Shown here piece by piece: positions 27,823 through 36,181 of a DNA stretch of 64,000 nt. A program made the position numbers and the translations under genes. The notes below the pieces were generated by a model. That model was given only the letters and a program-made list of their open reading frames with translations. It was not told where the DNA came from and ran no database searches. Source of the stretch: Mesorhizobium sp. SOD10. GTDB taxonomy: Bacteria > Pseudomonadota > Alphaproteobacteria > Rhizobiales > Rhizobiaceae. The stretch covers positions 496,001 through 560,000 of the forward strand of contig CCNA01000006.1 in NCBI GenBank assembly GCA_000824805.1, in the 5' to 3' direction. Every line of letters begins with the position of its first letter. Within the stretch, counting starts at the first letter, position 1.

Positions 27823-28277
27823 ACGTCGCGCGACATCAGAAGCATCGGTGCGCCGTCCTGCTCGAAAGTCTCGACTGCCGTCCAGCCAAGCGCTTCGTAA
27901 AACCCGCGCGCCTGCCAGGTGTAGAGGTAGAGCGTGCCGATGCCGGCCGACGCGGCATGGGCCTCGACGGTCTTGACCAGCGCCGTGCCGACGCCGCCGC
28001 CTCGATAGGCTTCCTCGACAACCAGTCCGGCCAGCCATGGCGTGAGATCGTGCGGCGAATCGATTTCGTCGCAGACGAGCAGGCAGCTCCCGATAGTCCG
28101 GCCACGGTCGCGGGCCACGAAAGCCGCCTCGAAGCCGTCGCCGGCGATCAGCCCGCGCAGCCCTGCCATGTCTTCGTCGAATGTCCGGCCGGTGCCTTCA
28201 AAGAAGGCCTTGAGCCGAAGCCGCGCTATCGTCTCGACGTCGCCTTCGGCCATGGTTTCGATCGTCGGTTGCATCAT
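27819..28277 (-). CDS. GNAT family N-acetyltransferase
   Basis: A 152-aa acyl-CoA-dependent N-acetyltransferase. The acetyl-CoA binding motif A is clear (LVVEEAYRGGGVGTALVKTVE, about residues 82-102), and the C-terminal YEALGWTAVETF is the usual strand pair. Two consecutive ATG codons at the start (28277, 28274) follow a GGAG site. It is downstream of the BMP binding-protein gene but a terminator separates them. The substrate is unknown. The stop codon lies within an interspersed repeat. Confidence 0.85.
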   Translation of the reverse strand: MMQPTIETMAEGDVETIARLRLKAFFEGTGRTFDEDMAGLRGLIAGDGFEAAFVARDRGRTIGSCLLVCDEIDSPHDLTPWLAGLVVEEAYRGGGVGTALVKTVEAHAASAGIGTLYLYTWQARGFYEALGWTAVETFEQDGAPMLLMSRDV

Positions 28278-28293
28278 GCCGTCTCCAAAACGA

Positions 28294-28319
28294 AACCGCC
28301 GGGCGATGGCCCGGCGGTT
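28294..28319 (-). terminator. Intrinsic terminator after the BMP binding-protein gene
   Basis: AACCGCCGGGC and GCCCGGCGGTT (28294-28304 and 28309-28319) form an 11-bp perfect stem with a 4-nt loop. On the minus strand it is followed by TTTCGTTTT. It lies 22 bp past the stop codon at 28342 and just before the GNAT ribosome-binding site. Confidence 0.85.
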
Positions 28320-28341
28320 CAAAGCTTGGTTCGACTGCCGA

Positions 28342-29331
28342 TCAATACGGGCAGTTGTTGTCGGAGGTGTAGTCGTGCACCTGCACCTTGCCGGCGATTA
28401 TATCGGCCTTGGCCTTTTCGACGGCCGCCTTCATCTCATCGGTCACCAGGGCCTTGTTGTTGTCGTCCATGGCGTAGTCGACGCCGCCTTCCTTGAGGCC
28501 GAGATTCTCGACGCCGCCCTTGAAGGTGCCGTTCTTGCCGTCCATGAAGGCGTTGTAGACGGCAACGTCGACACGCTTCATCATCGAGGTCAGCACCTTG
28601 CCGGGCTGCAGGCCGTTCTGGTTGGAATCGACGCCGATGCCGAGCTTTCCGGCATCCGCCGCCGCCTGCAGCACGCCGACGCCGGTGCCGCCGGCAGCCG
28701 CGTAGACCACGTCCGCACCCTGGTCGATCTGCGTTTTGGCGATCTCGCCGCCCTTGGCCGGGTCGTTCCAGGCGGCCGGCGTGTCGCCGGTCATGTTCTG
28801 GATGACCTCGGTGGCGCCGGCCGACTTGGCGCCGCCGACATAGCCGCATTCGAACTTGCGGATCAGCGGGATGTCCATGCCGCCGACGAAGCCCACCTTC
28901 TTCGACTTCGACGCCATCGCCGCCAGGATGCCGACGAGGTAGGAGCCTTCATTCTCCTTGAATACCAGCGAGCGGACATTGGGCAGGTCGACGGCATCGT
29001 CGATGATGGCGAAGTTGAGGTCGGTATATTCGGCCGCGACCTTCTTCAGCGCGTCCTCCCAGGCAAAGCCGGCCATGACGATCGGGTTACGGCCGTCCTC
29101 GGCGAAGCGGCGCAGCGCCTGCTCGCGCTGCGAAGCGTTGGAGACCTCGAATTCGACATAGGAGACGCCGGTTTCCTTCTTGAACTTCTCGGCGCCGTTA
29201 TAGGCGGCCTCGTTGAAGGATTTGTCGAACTTGCCGCCCAGATCGTAGAGAATGGCCGGCTGCACATCCGCCGCGAAAGCCGGAAGAACCATTGCGGTTG
29301 CGGCCAGAAGGCCAAGAACGATACGTTTCAT
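28342..29331 (-). CDS. BMP family ABC transporter substrate-binding protein
   Basis: A 329-aa periplasmic binding protein with a Sec signal peptide (MKRIVLGLLAATAMVLPAFA). The body is of the BMP/PnrA type that binds nucleosides: ILYDLGGKFDKSFNEAAYNGAEKF at the mature N-terminus, then FKENEGSYLVGILAAMASKS and GFVGGMDIPLIRKFECGY. It is the only binding protein near the matching ABC permeases. It ends about 1 kb before slyX and is transcribed separately from the permease operon, toward it, with its own terminator. The 235-bp upstream region contains a GC-rich hairpin (29379-29400). Confidence 0.93.
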   Translation of the reverse strand: MKRIVLGLLAATAMVLPAFAADVQPAILYDLGGKFDKSFNEAAYNGAEKFKKETGVSYVEFEVSNASQREQALRRFAEDGRNPIVMAGFAWEDALKKVAAEYTDLNFAIIDDAVDLPNVRSLVFKENEGSYLVGILAAMASKSKKVGFVGGMDIPLIRKFECGYVGGAKSAGATEVIQNMTGDTPAAWNDPAKGGEIAKTQIDQGADVVYAAAGGTGVGVLQAAADAGKLGIGVDSNQNGLQPGKVLTSMMKRVDVAVYNAFMDGKNGTFKGGVENLGLKEGGVDYAMDDNNKALVTDEMKAAVEKAKADIIAGKVQVHDYTSDNNCPY

Positions 29332-29566
29332 GTGATCCACACCCTGTCGGTTATTTTTCCGTTTGCACCGCCTGCCCGCCCGGTTCTCCGGCGGGCTTGG
29401 GAGGCCAGGCAGGAAGTGTTTTCCCCTCCCGCTCGCGGTCAATCTGGCACGGCGCGAAACAAAATTCACGTGGAATTTTGACCTGTTGGAAAAAGCGGTT
29501 ACCCGCGGTTGGGCTCGGCGGCTTCGCCGTAACCGTCCCTCCGCAATTGCGTCAAAACGAGAGCCT

Positions 29567-29893
29567 TCAAGGGGTTGGGGCGAATTCCGCGCCGCGGCGC
29601 TTGCGCCGGTAGCCGATGGCGTAGAGCAGGAAAGCAAGCACCGCGAACACCGCGAAACCGGGTTGCGCGAGCACCCAGGCGACGGCGCCGTCCCAGACCA
29701 GCGGGCCTGCCTTGGTGCGCACGAAAGTCTCGAAGGCCGCGCGGGTATCCGGCGAGACGGCCAGCCAGCTTGCATTGAGCGGCGTCATCACCAGCGTGGA
29801 GGCCGCGACCGAGCGTGTCGTGTCGATCACCGCCATGATGACCGAGATCGACAGCGCAACCATGGCTGCCAGCCGAAAGATGAAACGCAACAT
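29567..29893 (-). CDS. Small two-helix membrane protein, function unknown
   Basis: A 108-aa protein with a hydrophobic N-terminal segment (FIFRLAAMVALSISVIMAV) and a second near the C-terminus (FAVFAVLAFLLYAIGY), followed by RRKRRG; the intervening 50 residues should be periplasmic. The ATG at 29893 begins MLRFIF. It is transcribed in the same direction as the 231-aa membrane protein upstream (80 bp gap). I do not recognise a named family. Confidence 0.65.
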   Translation of the reverse strand: MLRFIFRLAAMVALSISVIMAVIDTTRSVAASTLVMTPLNASWLAVSPDTRAAFETFVRTKAGPLVWDGAVAWVLAQPGFAVFAVLAFLLYAIGYRRKRRGAEFAPTP

Positions 29894-29973
29894 CGCTCTC
29901 CCCAGGAACGCTCCGTCTACCCCGCAATCGACATAGAGCGTGCGTGGTTCCCGCGCAATCGCCGCCCATAAAA

Positions 29974-30669
29974 TTAGCGAGCCCGCGCCGGCCTGCGCCG
30001 GTTCACCCGCCAGACGGCGAAAATGCCGCCGGCGATCGCGCCGACGATCAGGCCGCCCAGGCCGACAAAAGCCGCGAAAAATCCGCAGGCGCCCTCGAAG
30101 CAGCTCATATGCGTAAGGTCCGCGATCAGCGAACCGGCGAAGAACCCGCCGAATGCGCCGATCACGCCGCCAAGCATGATGCCAAGCAGCGCGGCAAGAA
30201 TCGAGACGAAGACCGGCGGCCGCTCGGTCTCCGGATTGGCATAGACGGTCTCGGAGCCGGCACCATTCCGCAGCAGGTAGATGCAGAGCAGGCCGATGGC
30301 GATCTCGGCCACGGTGAAGCCCAGAGCCTCGACCGAGAAGGCGAAGGCATAGGACACATAGGCCTGGCGCAGGACAAGCCAGATGATGACGGCGATCTGC
30401 CAGATCGTGTAATGGCGCGGGAAGCGGGCCGAGCGGTTGAAGGCCAGGCCAAGCAGGTACAATCCCCACAGGATGGTGATCACGCCGCCGGTCAAGCCGC
30501 CATAAACGAGAAGGAATGCATTTTCCGGCAGGCTGAAGTCGCCGATCAGCCGCCAGTTCGCAATCAGGCCGTAGGCCGAAAGGCCCATGACGATGACGAG
30601 CCAGGCCACCGGTATGAAGGAAAGCCCGCTGTCCGGCCGCCCCGCCGGTTGCTGGTCGATCGACGCCAT
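29974..30669 (-). CDS. Multi-pass membrane protein with glycine-rich C-terminal hairpin
   Basis: A 231-aa protein. The first half has four hydrophobic segments and resembles DUF2569-like proteins (LSFIPVAWLVIVMGLSAYGL, ENAFLLVYGGLTGGVI). The second half has two long glycine-rich membrane segments (LGIMLGGVIGAFGGFFAGSLI and GLGGLIVGAIAGGIFAVW) flanking a short loop with two cysteines (MSCFEGACGF). This split architecture suggests a fusion of two small membrane domains. Function unknown. Confidence 0.65.
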   Translation of the reverse strand: MASIDQQPAGRPDSGLSFIPVAWLVIVMGLSAYGLIANWRLIGDFSLPENAFLLVYGGLTGGVITILWGLYLLGLAFNRSARFPRHYTIWQIAVIIWLVLRQAYVSYAFAFSVEALGFTVAEIAIGLLCIYLLRNGAGSETVYANPETERPPVFVSILAALLGIMLGGVIGAFGGFFAGSLIADLTHMSCFEGACGFFAAFVGLGGLIVGAIAGGIFAVWRVNRRRPARAR

Positions 30670-30695
30670 GCCAGGACGATGCCCCTCGCCCGAAC

Positions 30696-30800
30696 GATTC
30701 CATGGAAAGCGCGTGACGGCTTTCCCTCAGGAACTGCAAAAACCTGAACCCGCAATTCCAGGGAAAGCTCGCAACCGTTCCAACCGGGATTGCATGGAAA
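30696..30800. repeat. Two degenerate tandem copies of the interspersed repeat
   Basis: GATTCCATGGAAAGCG...CTTTCCCTCAGGAACTGC (30696-30745) and GCAATTCCAGGGAAAGC...ACCGGGATTGCATGG (30751-30800) both follow the ATTCC-GGAAA...TTCC-GGAATTGC layout of copies A-C, with several substitutions. They lie upstream of the 231-aa membrane protein gene. Confidence 0.5.
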
Positions 30801-31132
30801 CCAAGATTCCGGGCAGTCGACAGCCGCGCGGAGCCGAAGTCAAGCACAGCCAGCCGGAGGCGGCCGGCCTGTGCACATCATTCGAACGCATCACCTCTTT
30901 TGGACCCGGCTTTTGCTGCCATCAACGGCAAAAGCCGCGGCAATGCCATTATGGCTTGGCATTCGCTTTCGGATCGACTAGATGAGCCCCGCGCCTGTTT
31001 GCCTAGACGGCTATCGGCGCAGGGAAGGGTTGCCTGCCGGTTGAAGGCACACCAGATATCCGTTGAGGACTTCCCATGGGAGCATCTCCCCAACCCGCAC
31101 GGCGAAACCGGCCGGCGCGAGATGCTAAGGAC

Positions 31133-31222
31133 GGAGAGGTGGCCGAGTGGTTGAAGGCGCACGCCTGGAAAGTGTGTTTACGGGAAACCGTAACGCGGGT
31201 TCGAATCCCGCTCTCTCCGCCA
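31133..31222 (+). tRNA. tRNA-Ser (GGA)
   Basis: A 90-nt tRNA including an encoded CCA. The acceptor GGAGAGG pairs with TCTCTCC; the D arm holds GAGTGGTTGAAGG; the anticodon GGA is at 31167-31169 in loop CTGGAAA. A long variable arm (TTACGGGAAACCGTAA) marks a class II tRNA, and GGTTCGAATCC is the T arm. It reads UCC/UCU codons. Its last 22 nt (31201-31222) are duplicated exactly at 36182-36203, which marks it as an integration site. Confidence 0.96.
31201..31222 (+). other. attL, 3' end of tRNA-Ser
   Basis: First copy of the 22-bp direct repeat that bounds the island. It covers the 3' half of the T arm, the acceptor 3' strand and CCA of the functional tRNA. Confidence 0.85.
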
Positions 31223-31287
31223 GCTAACTTCCCAAACCAGATTAAGAAGTGGCGGACCCCCAAGAAGCGCGCGCTAAGCAAACTTGA

Positions 31288-31650
31288 TCCGGCGTCATCG
31301 GCGACAAAGAGATCGCTCGCCTGACGCGCGATGACACAGTCGCTTTCCATGAGTGGTGGCAGAAGCGGATCGTCGGGGGCGGTCTCGATATCGCTACAGC
31401 CAACAAGGACATCGGTCACATCTCCAAGATGCTGCGCGTCGTGGACCTCACCCATCAGCTCAACCTGGAGCCGGTGTTCCACCAATTGCGTCTCTCGGGT
31501 GCCGTCGCGGCTCAACGCGCGGCGTTCACAGCGGAGCTAGTCCAGGGTCAGATTCTGGGAGCGTTCGAGTTCCGCGACCGATGGATGGAAGGAAGCAGCT
31601 ACGCCCTCGCGAGGTGCGCAAGGTCCTCTCCGGTAGGCGAACCATGCGAT
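31288..31650 (+). pseudogene. Integrase (tyrosine recombinase) fragment
   Basis: The plus-strand frame starting after a stop at 31285 reads GVIGDKEIARLTRDDTVAFHEWW, then GLDIATANKDIGHISKMLRV and HQLNLEPVFHQLRL. This matches the core-binding (SAM-like) domain of phage-type integrases of Rhizobiales. The N-terminal part is missing upstream, and the frame loses similarity after about 31650, so the catalytic domain with its R-H-R-Y residues is gone. Its position beside attL fits the original integrase of the island. Confidence 0.65.
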
Positions 31651-31754
31651 CGGTCAGCGCAGCATCGTCTGCCCAGAATTTATACCTGATCCATGCCCCT
31701 GCAGGGATCAACAACCTCGGACAGTGCAAAGGCCTGCGCCCCTCCAATCTCGCT

Positions 31755-32050
31755 CCGAGTGTTGACATATAGTCGATCGGTTTTGGCAGCCGCACCACAT
31801 TGTAGGCGGCAGCCGCGAAGGTGAAGGCACATCAGACGCGGTCGCGATCATGGACCTTCCCCTCGCCCTGCCCGGCGATGACCTTGATCCAGCCGATGCT
31901 TCCTCGAGCCGCTTGCGGATGCGCTGTCTGACAGCATGGCCGCTGTGCCGCGTCGTGCGCCTTTGTGCCCTGCAGGCTGCAATGGCTCCGGCCATCGACG
32001 TAGCCGCCACGCAAACCGGCGTTTCCGGTCTCTTCGCCGGCCATTCATCA
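31755..32050 (-). pseudogene. IS5-family transposase 3' fragment, frameshifted
   Basis: On the minus strand, scattered over two or three frames, one can read pieces of an IS5-type transposase C-terminus: RRTTRHSGHAVRQRIRKRLE, then GWIKVIAGQ, then AFTFAAAAYNVVRLPKPID. The RTTRHxGxxxxQRxRKRxEExFGWxK block and the final AYNLVRLxK are hallmarks of that family. At least two frameshifts break it and the catalytic N-terminal part is absent. Its left boundary abuts the O-acetyltransferase remnant. Confidence 0.6.
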
Positions 32051-32051
32051 T

Positions 32052-32660
32052 GTCCGCCTTTGCCAGGCGTTCAGCTTACGCCGCGTGGCGATACCAAACG
32101 GTGCGGCGACTTCAACGGAGCAGTGCGCGATCTGATCGTATCCAGGCGCATCCCCCTCGTCTACCTGCTCGCCTACTGGCCCAAATACGTGCACGATGCC
32201 GAACTGCCGAACGAAGGTGTTTATTTCGACCCCTCGGTGCCCCCACCGCTTGACGACAGATCCGCCTCGGTCGTCGAAACGCTCGATCGTCTGATGAAAG
32301 AGTTGACGCAACAAGGCACTAAGATTGTTTTGGTCATGGATGTCCCAGAGATGGGACATTATATGCCGGAGGCGGTCGCCAAAGCGATGATTGCAGGACG
32401 GTCCACCGATGTGGCCGCTCCATGGGATTATGTTGAGAAGCGGCAGGCGCTTTCACGTGCGATATTGGCGCGACTGGCCGCAAAATATGGCGCTGCCATT
32501 GTCGATCCGCTTCCAACGATCTGCAGCCATGGCCATTGCGACGCAGTTCGAAACGGCTTGCCGATCTATAAGGATGCTGATCACATTACCGCAACCATGG
32601 CAAGGAACCTGAGTCTCTGTATATCCCTTCGCTATCGACGACTCGTCAGTCGCCGGCGAT
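32052..32660 (+). pseudogene. SGNH domain remnant of an OafA-type O-acetyltransferase
   Basis: The frame reads PLVYLLAYWPKYVHDAELPN, a region TKIVLVMDVPEMGHYMPEAV, and SHGHCDAVRNGLPIYKDADH. This is the C-terminal SGNH-hydrolase-like domain of acyltransferase-3 proteins that acetylate surface polysaccharides; the final DADHIT carries the catalytic Asp-x-x-His. The large N-terminal membrane acyltransferase domain is missing, cut off where the IS5 fragment begins, and the last residues after ATMARNL drift out of frame. It cannot work as a complete enzyme. Confidence 0.6.
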
Positions 32661-32734
32661 GCCCACCCCCTGAACATCTAGTCGCGATTCAGATCTGGGC
32701 AGATTGGATGTGCACGGTTGGGAGACGATGAGAG

Positions 32735-32897
32735 GTGTTTGACAGCCAGCAGCGTTCAAACTCGGTCTGGAGACTGAACGCGTTGTCGAGCGAGCTGGTG
32801 AAGCTGTACTGCTCGCCGATCACCGGATCGTTGACCGCCCAATCTTCTCGACATAGGCCTCCAGGCCTTTCTTCACGGTTTCAAGCCAGCCGGTCAT
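32735..32897 (-). pseudogene. Truncated gene coupled to the GT9 gene
   Basis: ATGA at 32894-32897 is both the stop of the glycosyltransferase gene and a start codon. From it one reads MTGWLETVKKGLEAYVEK, then a one-base shift, then WAVNDPVIGEQYSFTSSLDN and AFSLQTEFER. The sense meaning continues across the frameshift, so this is a broken coding sequence and not noise. It fades at about 32740, where it meets the O-acetyltransferase remnant. Family not recognised. Confidence 0.5.
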
Positions 32898-34069
32898 GGG
32901 TGTCGCCTACTGGATGGAGCAGGTTCAGTCGGTGTCTCACTAGCCTGCTGTCTCACTGCATCTATCAAGTCTCGTGTCGCTTGAGCGACTTTGGCAACGG
33001 GTAGTCGCTGAACGCAATATACGCCGCGCGGGTTGTTAGGTTTGCACAAATCGGGCGCAACACACTGGCAGGGCAACGGCGGCGCAACGGTGCGGTGAAG
33101 CACCCCAACAGGCCCCCAGATGTCGGGGGGCGTAAGGCCATACAGGCCCACAACTGGGGTTCCCACTGATGCAGCCAAGTGCATTGGGCCGCTTTCGTTT
33201 CCGAGAAAAATAAATGCATCCGCAAGCAACGCGGTTAGCGTCTCAAGCGAGGCTTCGCCAACAACGCTCACCAACGGCGACTTTGCCACGTTCAAGATCG
33301 CTTGCGCGGTTGCCCTTTCATCAGGTCCACCGACCAGCAGTGACCGCAGGCCAGTCGTTGCATAAATCTCGTCGATTACCGCAGCGAACCGTTCAGGTTG
33401 CCAACATCGTCCTTCGAATCTTGCTCCAGCGTGTACTGCAACGAAAGCTTTTACGGGCAGATTGCTTTGCGCCAGAATCTGGGCAGATGCGCTCCGCCCG
33501 ACTGGTGTAGGTTCAAGCCTCGGTGTCACTTCGCGTAATTCTATACCGAGCGCTTTAACCGGGGACAGATATCGGTACAAGTAGTGCGCGCCACTACGGC
33601 GGCCCGAGGGTTCGGCAAATATATTAGCAGGCTGAACTTCCCAGAATTTCAGCGGCCTGTCCGGTGGATTATATCCGACGCGCAGCGGAGCCCCGATCAA
33701 CCTCTGCACTATCCTGGATGTCTTCGAGTCAGCCACATCAATGGTGAGATCGAATTTTCGGCGGCGGAGGTCAGCGACCAAGCTTGAATATTCCTTCACT
33801 CGCTGAAGCAGACTTCTACCAGCACTTCGACCGTCGAATCCGATGGCCACGTCAGCGATATTCTGGCGGACTACGAAGTCTCGCAGGCCAGGAGCGCAAA
33901 GCATGGCGATCACTGCGTTTTGGTAAGCGAGGCGCAGGTTTCGCACGAGCGCCGAGGTCAGAACAACATCCCCGATGTACTTCGTCTGAATGACGAGAAT
34001 GGACTTGATAGCCAGCCGATCGGTCGTCGAGATATTCAGCACATCGACCTCACGAAGGGCGGGTGACAT
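32894..34069 (-). CDS. Glycosyltransferase family 9 protein (heptosyltransferase-like)
   Basis: About 391 aa. The fold is that of ADP-heptose:LPS heptosyltransferases: SILVIQTKYIGDVVLTSALV at the N-terminus, FVAVHAGARFEGRCWQPERF at the domain junction, and the donor-binding FLGNESGPMHLAASVGTPVV near residue 310. It should add a sugar to lipopolysaccharide or another surface glycan at the inner membrane. ATG at 34069 is one option; GTG at 34042 has TGAGG five bases upstream and may be the true start. It lies inside the tRNA-Ser island. A short ORF (34050-34163) ends just before it. Confidence 0.82.
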   Translation of the reverse strand: MSPALREVDVLNISTTDRLAIKSILVIQTKYIGDVVLTSALVRNLRLAYQNAVIAMLCAPGLRDFVVRQNIADVAIGFDGRSAGRSLLQRVKEYSSLVADLRRRKFDLTIDVADSKTSRIVQRLIGAPLRVGYNPPDRPLKFWEVQPANIFAEPSGRRSGAHYLYRYLSPVKALGIELREVTPRLEPTPVGRSASAQILAQSNLPVKAFVAVHAGARFEGRCWQPERFAAVIDEIYATTGLRSLLVGGPDERATAQAILNVAKSPLVSVVGEASLETLTALLADAFIFLGNESGPMHLAASVGTPVVGLYGLTPPDIWGPVGVLHRTVAPPLPCQCVAPDLCKPNNPRGVYCVQRLPVAKVAQATRDLIDAVRQQASETPTEPAPSSRRHP

Positions 34070-34087
34070 CGGTGATGGCGGGCTCAC

Positions 34088-34386
34088 GGTTCCGGCTAAT
34101 GGACGTTGCCCTTTTCAAAGTCGAAGCATGGTCGCCTTTGCTATGAAGTTCGGAATGGTCCTCCATATTGCGAGCTCCTAAGAGACACTGCGCACTCTCC
34201 CTCCCGATAACACGCAGAGGTGCGCAAAGGATGCTGCGACAGGAAAGCCGCTCACATGCGAAACCCAAATCCTTGGCCGCTGACGCCGGTTGCCTTCACT
34301 ATCGTCGGCGCTTTTGGAAATGCTAGGCGATGCCGCACCGGCCCGAGTATCTGCGCTATTCGCCATCGGCCCTGCTGCTGTCGTCG
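34088..34386. other. Gap between glycan genes in the island
   Basis: About 300 bp without a supported gene. A possible 38-codon leader ORF on the minus strand (ATG at 34163, MEDHSELHSKGDHAST, with GGAGCTC upstream) ends at 34050 and overlaps the 5' end of the GT9 frame. I see no terminator or clear promoter. Confidence 0.35.
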
Positions 34387-35085
34387 TCATGGCATCTGCC
34401 CCTGCCACAACGGCAATCCACTTTCTGCAGCGAAGTCTCTATCCTCTGCGTAGATCGGCTCGCCCCTTCTCACCACCCGCCGAAGCAAATCCGCGTCTTC
34501 GTCGGCATGATATCGGAAGGCATTTCGGGTGTCGTATCCATGCCCGGCTTGGGAGAGGGAAAACCCGCTGACTACAACGGGAGCGAACCCCGCGAAACGC
34601 GCCAGCATGATTGCGAAGACTCCGGTGGAGATTTTCCGATACCAGCCGCGGGATACATGATATTTGCCGCTAAGCCGCCAGACGATGTTGGCAAGCTGCC
34701 ATTTGGTAAGCGCCTGCAAGGTGTCATAACGATAATTGAAGGTGCGACAACCGGCTTTCAACTTGTCCTCAACGTCCGTCCAAACCGGGATGATCAGATG
34801 CTTTGCTTGCCGTCCTTTTAACAAATCGCGCTTGTAAAAATCCTGGTCGCCGCTGTCGACTAGAATGCCGCGGCGTATCACCGCAAGATCAGGAACCCGG
34901 AGGCCGAAGGTTTCCGCCAAAAGCTGAGAAGCGTTAACGGTCACAAGCGCCCAGTCGGCATCATAGCCCTTGGGAAGGCGAAAATTCGGCGCCGACCCCA
35001 TCACCAAAGCAGGACCCATGACCCTGGGCACGTGAAGAATTGGTTTTGAGAAGGTTGGCAGGAGCTTCAAAAGCGAAGTTTTCAT
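34387..35085 (-). CDS. Hypothetical protein of surface-glycan locus
   Basis: A 232-aa protein. Near the N-terminus GPALVMGSAPNFRLPKGYDA has the look of a nucleotide-binding loop similar to that in DUF115/MptE-like and sialyltransferase-like proteins. Later segments are VVVSGFSLSQAGHGYDTRNAFRYHADEDADLL, where the aromatic-His pairs resemble a glycosyltransferase active-site region. No signal peptide or membrane helix is evident. Its start overlaps the upstream glycosyltransferase stop by 4 bp, so it works in the same pathway. Role in decorating a surface polysaccharide is inference. Confidence 0.65.
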   Translation of the reverse strand: MKTSLLKLLPTFSKPILHVPRVMGPALVMGSAPNFRLPKGYDADWALVTVNASQLLAETFGLRVPDLAVIRRGILVDSGDQDFYKRDLLKGRQAKHLIIPVWTDVEDKLKAGCRTFNYRYDTLQALTKWQLANIVWRLSGKYHVSRGWYRKISTGVFAIMLARFAGFAPVVVSGFSLSQAGHGYDTRNAFRYHADEDADLLRRVVRRGEPIYAEDRDFAAESGLPLWQGQMP

Positions 35086-35826
35086 GCGGGAATCTGAATC
35101 GCATATTCCTCAAACGCGCGCAGAATGCTCTCTTCTCGGCTCCACAAGTCGTCCCATTGCGTGGCACCGGACCAGCCCGCAAACCAAGGACCGCCGAGCG
35201 TATAGTGCGCCAGCGAGACATCGGCGGGATCCAGTTCCGAAGCCGAAGCTCCTACGAGGTAGTTCCAGGCCAGAGGCAATTCCCCAATCTCATGGTCCTC
35301 AAGCCATTTGAAGGCGTGGAGGTCACGTCCGGGCCAGGTATTGAGCATCTCGTTGGTCAGCCGTTTGTTGGAGGGATGATCTAGATTCCACAAAACGACC
35401 GACGACCAGTTTTTGCGGCGATAGAAGGTCTGCGTTTGTCCGTCCATCTTGACAGCTTCGGATTCGCGTTGCTGGTGCTTAACCGCCATAATCGCGTAGG
35501 AAGGATCGACGAGTTCGAGCAACTTGACTGGATCCTTCAAAAAAAGGACGTCACAATCGCAGAACATCGCCCAACCGCTTTGCCTCAAAAACGGAACGGC
35601 AAAACGCGATATGGCAAACTCGGTCGCCATCGGTGCCTCGGAAATCGGGCACCAGAGCTTACCATCACGCACCACTATCGGCCGCTTCAGTTCCTTGGGC
35701 TTCAAGATCTTTGAGCACGAGTGGCTCTATCTGTAACGGCGCGCTTGTCCGCCGATAGGCGCTCCATCGCGCTACGTCTAGAACTCGGGATTCGCGTGGA
35801 TCGTACCCAATGTAGATTGGTATCAC
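35082..35826 (-). pseudogene. GT8-like glycosyltransferase with an internal frameshift
   Basis: The 207 codons from 35705 to 35082 encode most of a GT8-like transferase: ATEFAISRFAVPFL, the DxD region MFCDCDVLFLKDP, KNWSSVVLWNLDHPSN, HYTLGGPWFAGW. The family N-terminus lies just upstream in another frame: from GTG at 35826 one reads IPIYIGYDPRESRVLDVARW and APLQIEPLVLKDL. The two parts join within CTCAAAGATCTTGAAG (35704-35719, minus strand), where dropping one base restores a single frame of about 248 aa. Either the gene is dead or the base is a sequence error; a TTG start at 35705 would give a truncated protein. Confidence 0.7.
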
Positions 35827-36181
35827 GTGCCAACTCTATAATTTGACTTCGATTTACTCGAATTAAGCATGGCAGCGCTGCCAGCGGAAGACCTCGAGTT
35901 CAGCGGATCACCTCGTCGCGTGCAACCCGACTCCGGCGTCCGTCCTGCACGGCAGGCGGTATGATCCTCCGCTCCCTGGCAAGCATCCCCTCGAAACGAT
36001 CAACCAACCCAGCCCTTAGTCGAGCAATGCTGGTGGCCATGAGGTTGAGCGGGAGCGGCCAAGCTTTACCATGAAAATTCGTCGTCGTCCCGATCTTGGG
36101 CACGCGAGCCAGCCAACCTTGTAGCTAGAGCGGTTGGCGTGAGCGGAACCGCTATGAGAGTCTGATTTCAGACGTTTCAAA

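Noticed and set aside
29332..29566. A possible riboswitch in the 235-bp region before the nucleoside-binding-protein gene.
   Set aside because: Only a GC-rich hairpin (29379-29400) and a degenerate repeat are visible; no purine-riboswitch core could be recognised.
34178..34408. A 76-codon minus-strand ORF between the two glycan genes.
   Set aside because: Low-complexity Ala/Ser composition and overlap with the end of the 232-aa gene; no start signal.
35900..36103. A 67-codon minus-strand ORF at the right end of the island.
   Set aside because: No signal, domain or ribosome-binding site that I can support; it might be a remnant of a mobile gene but I cannot identify one.
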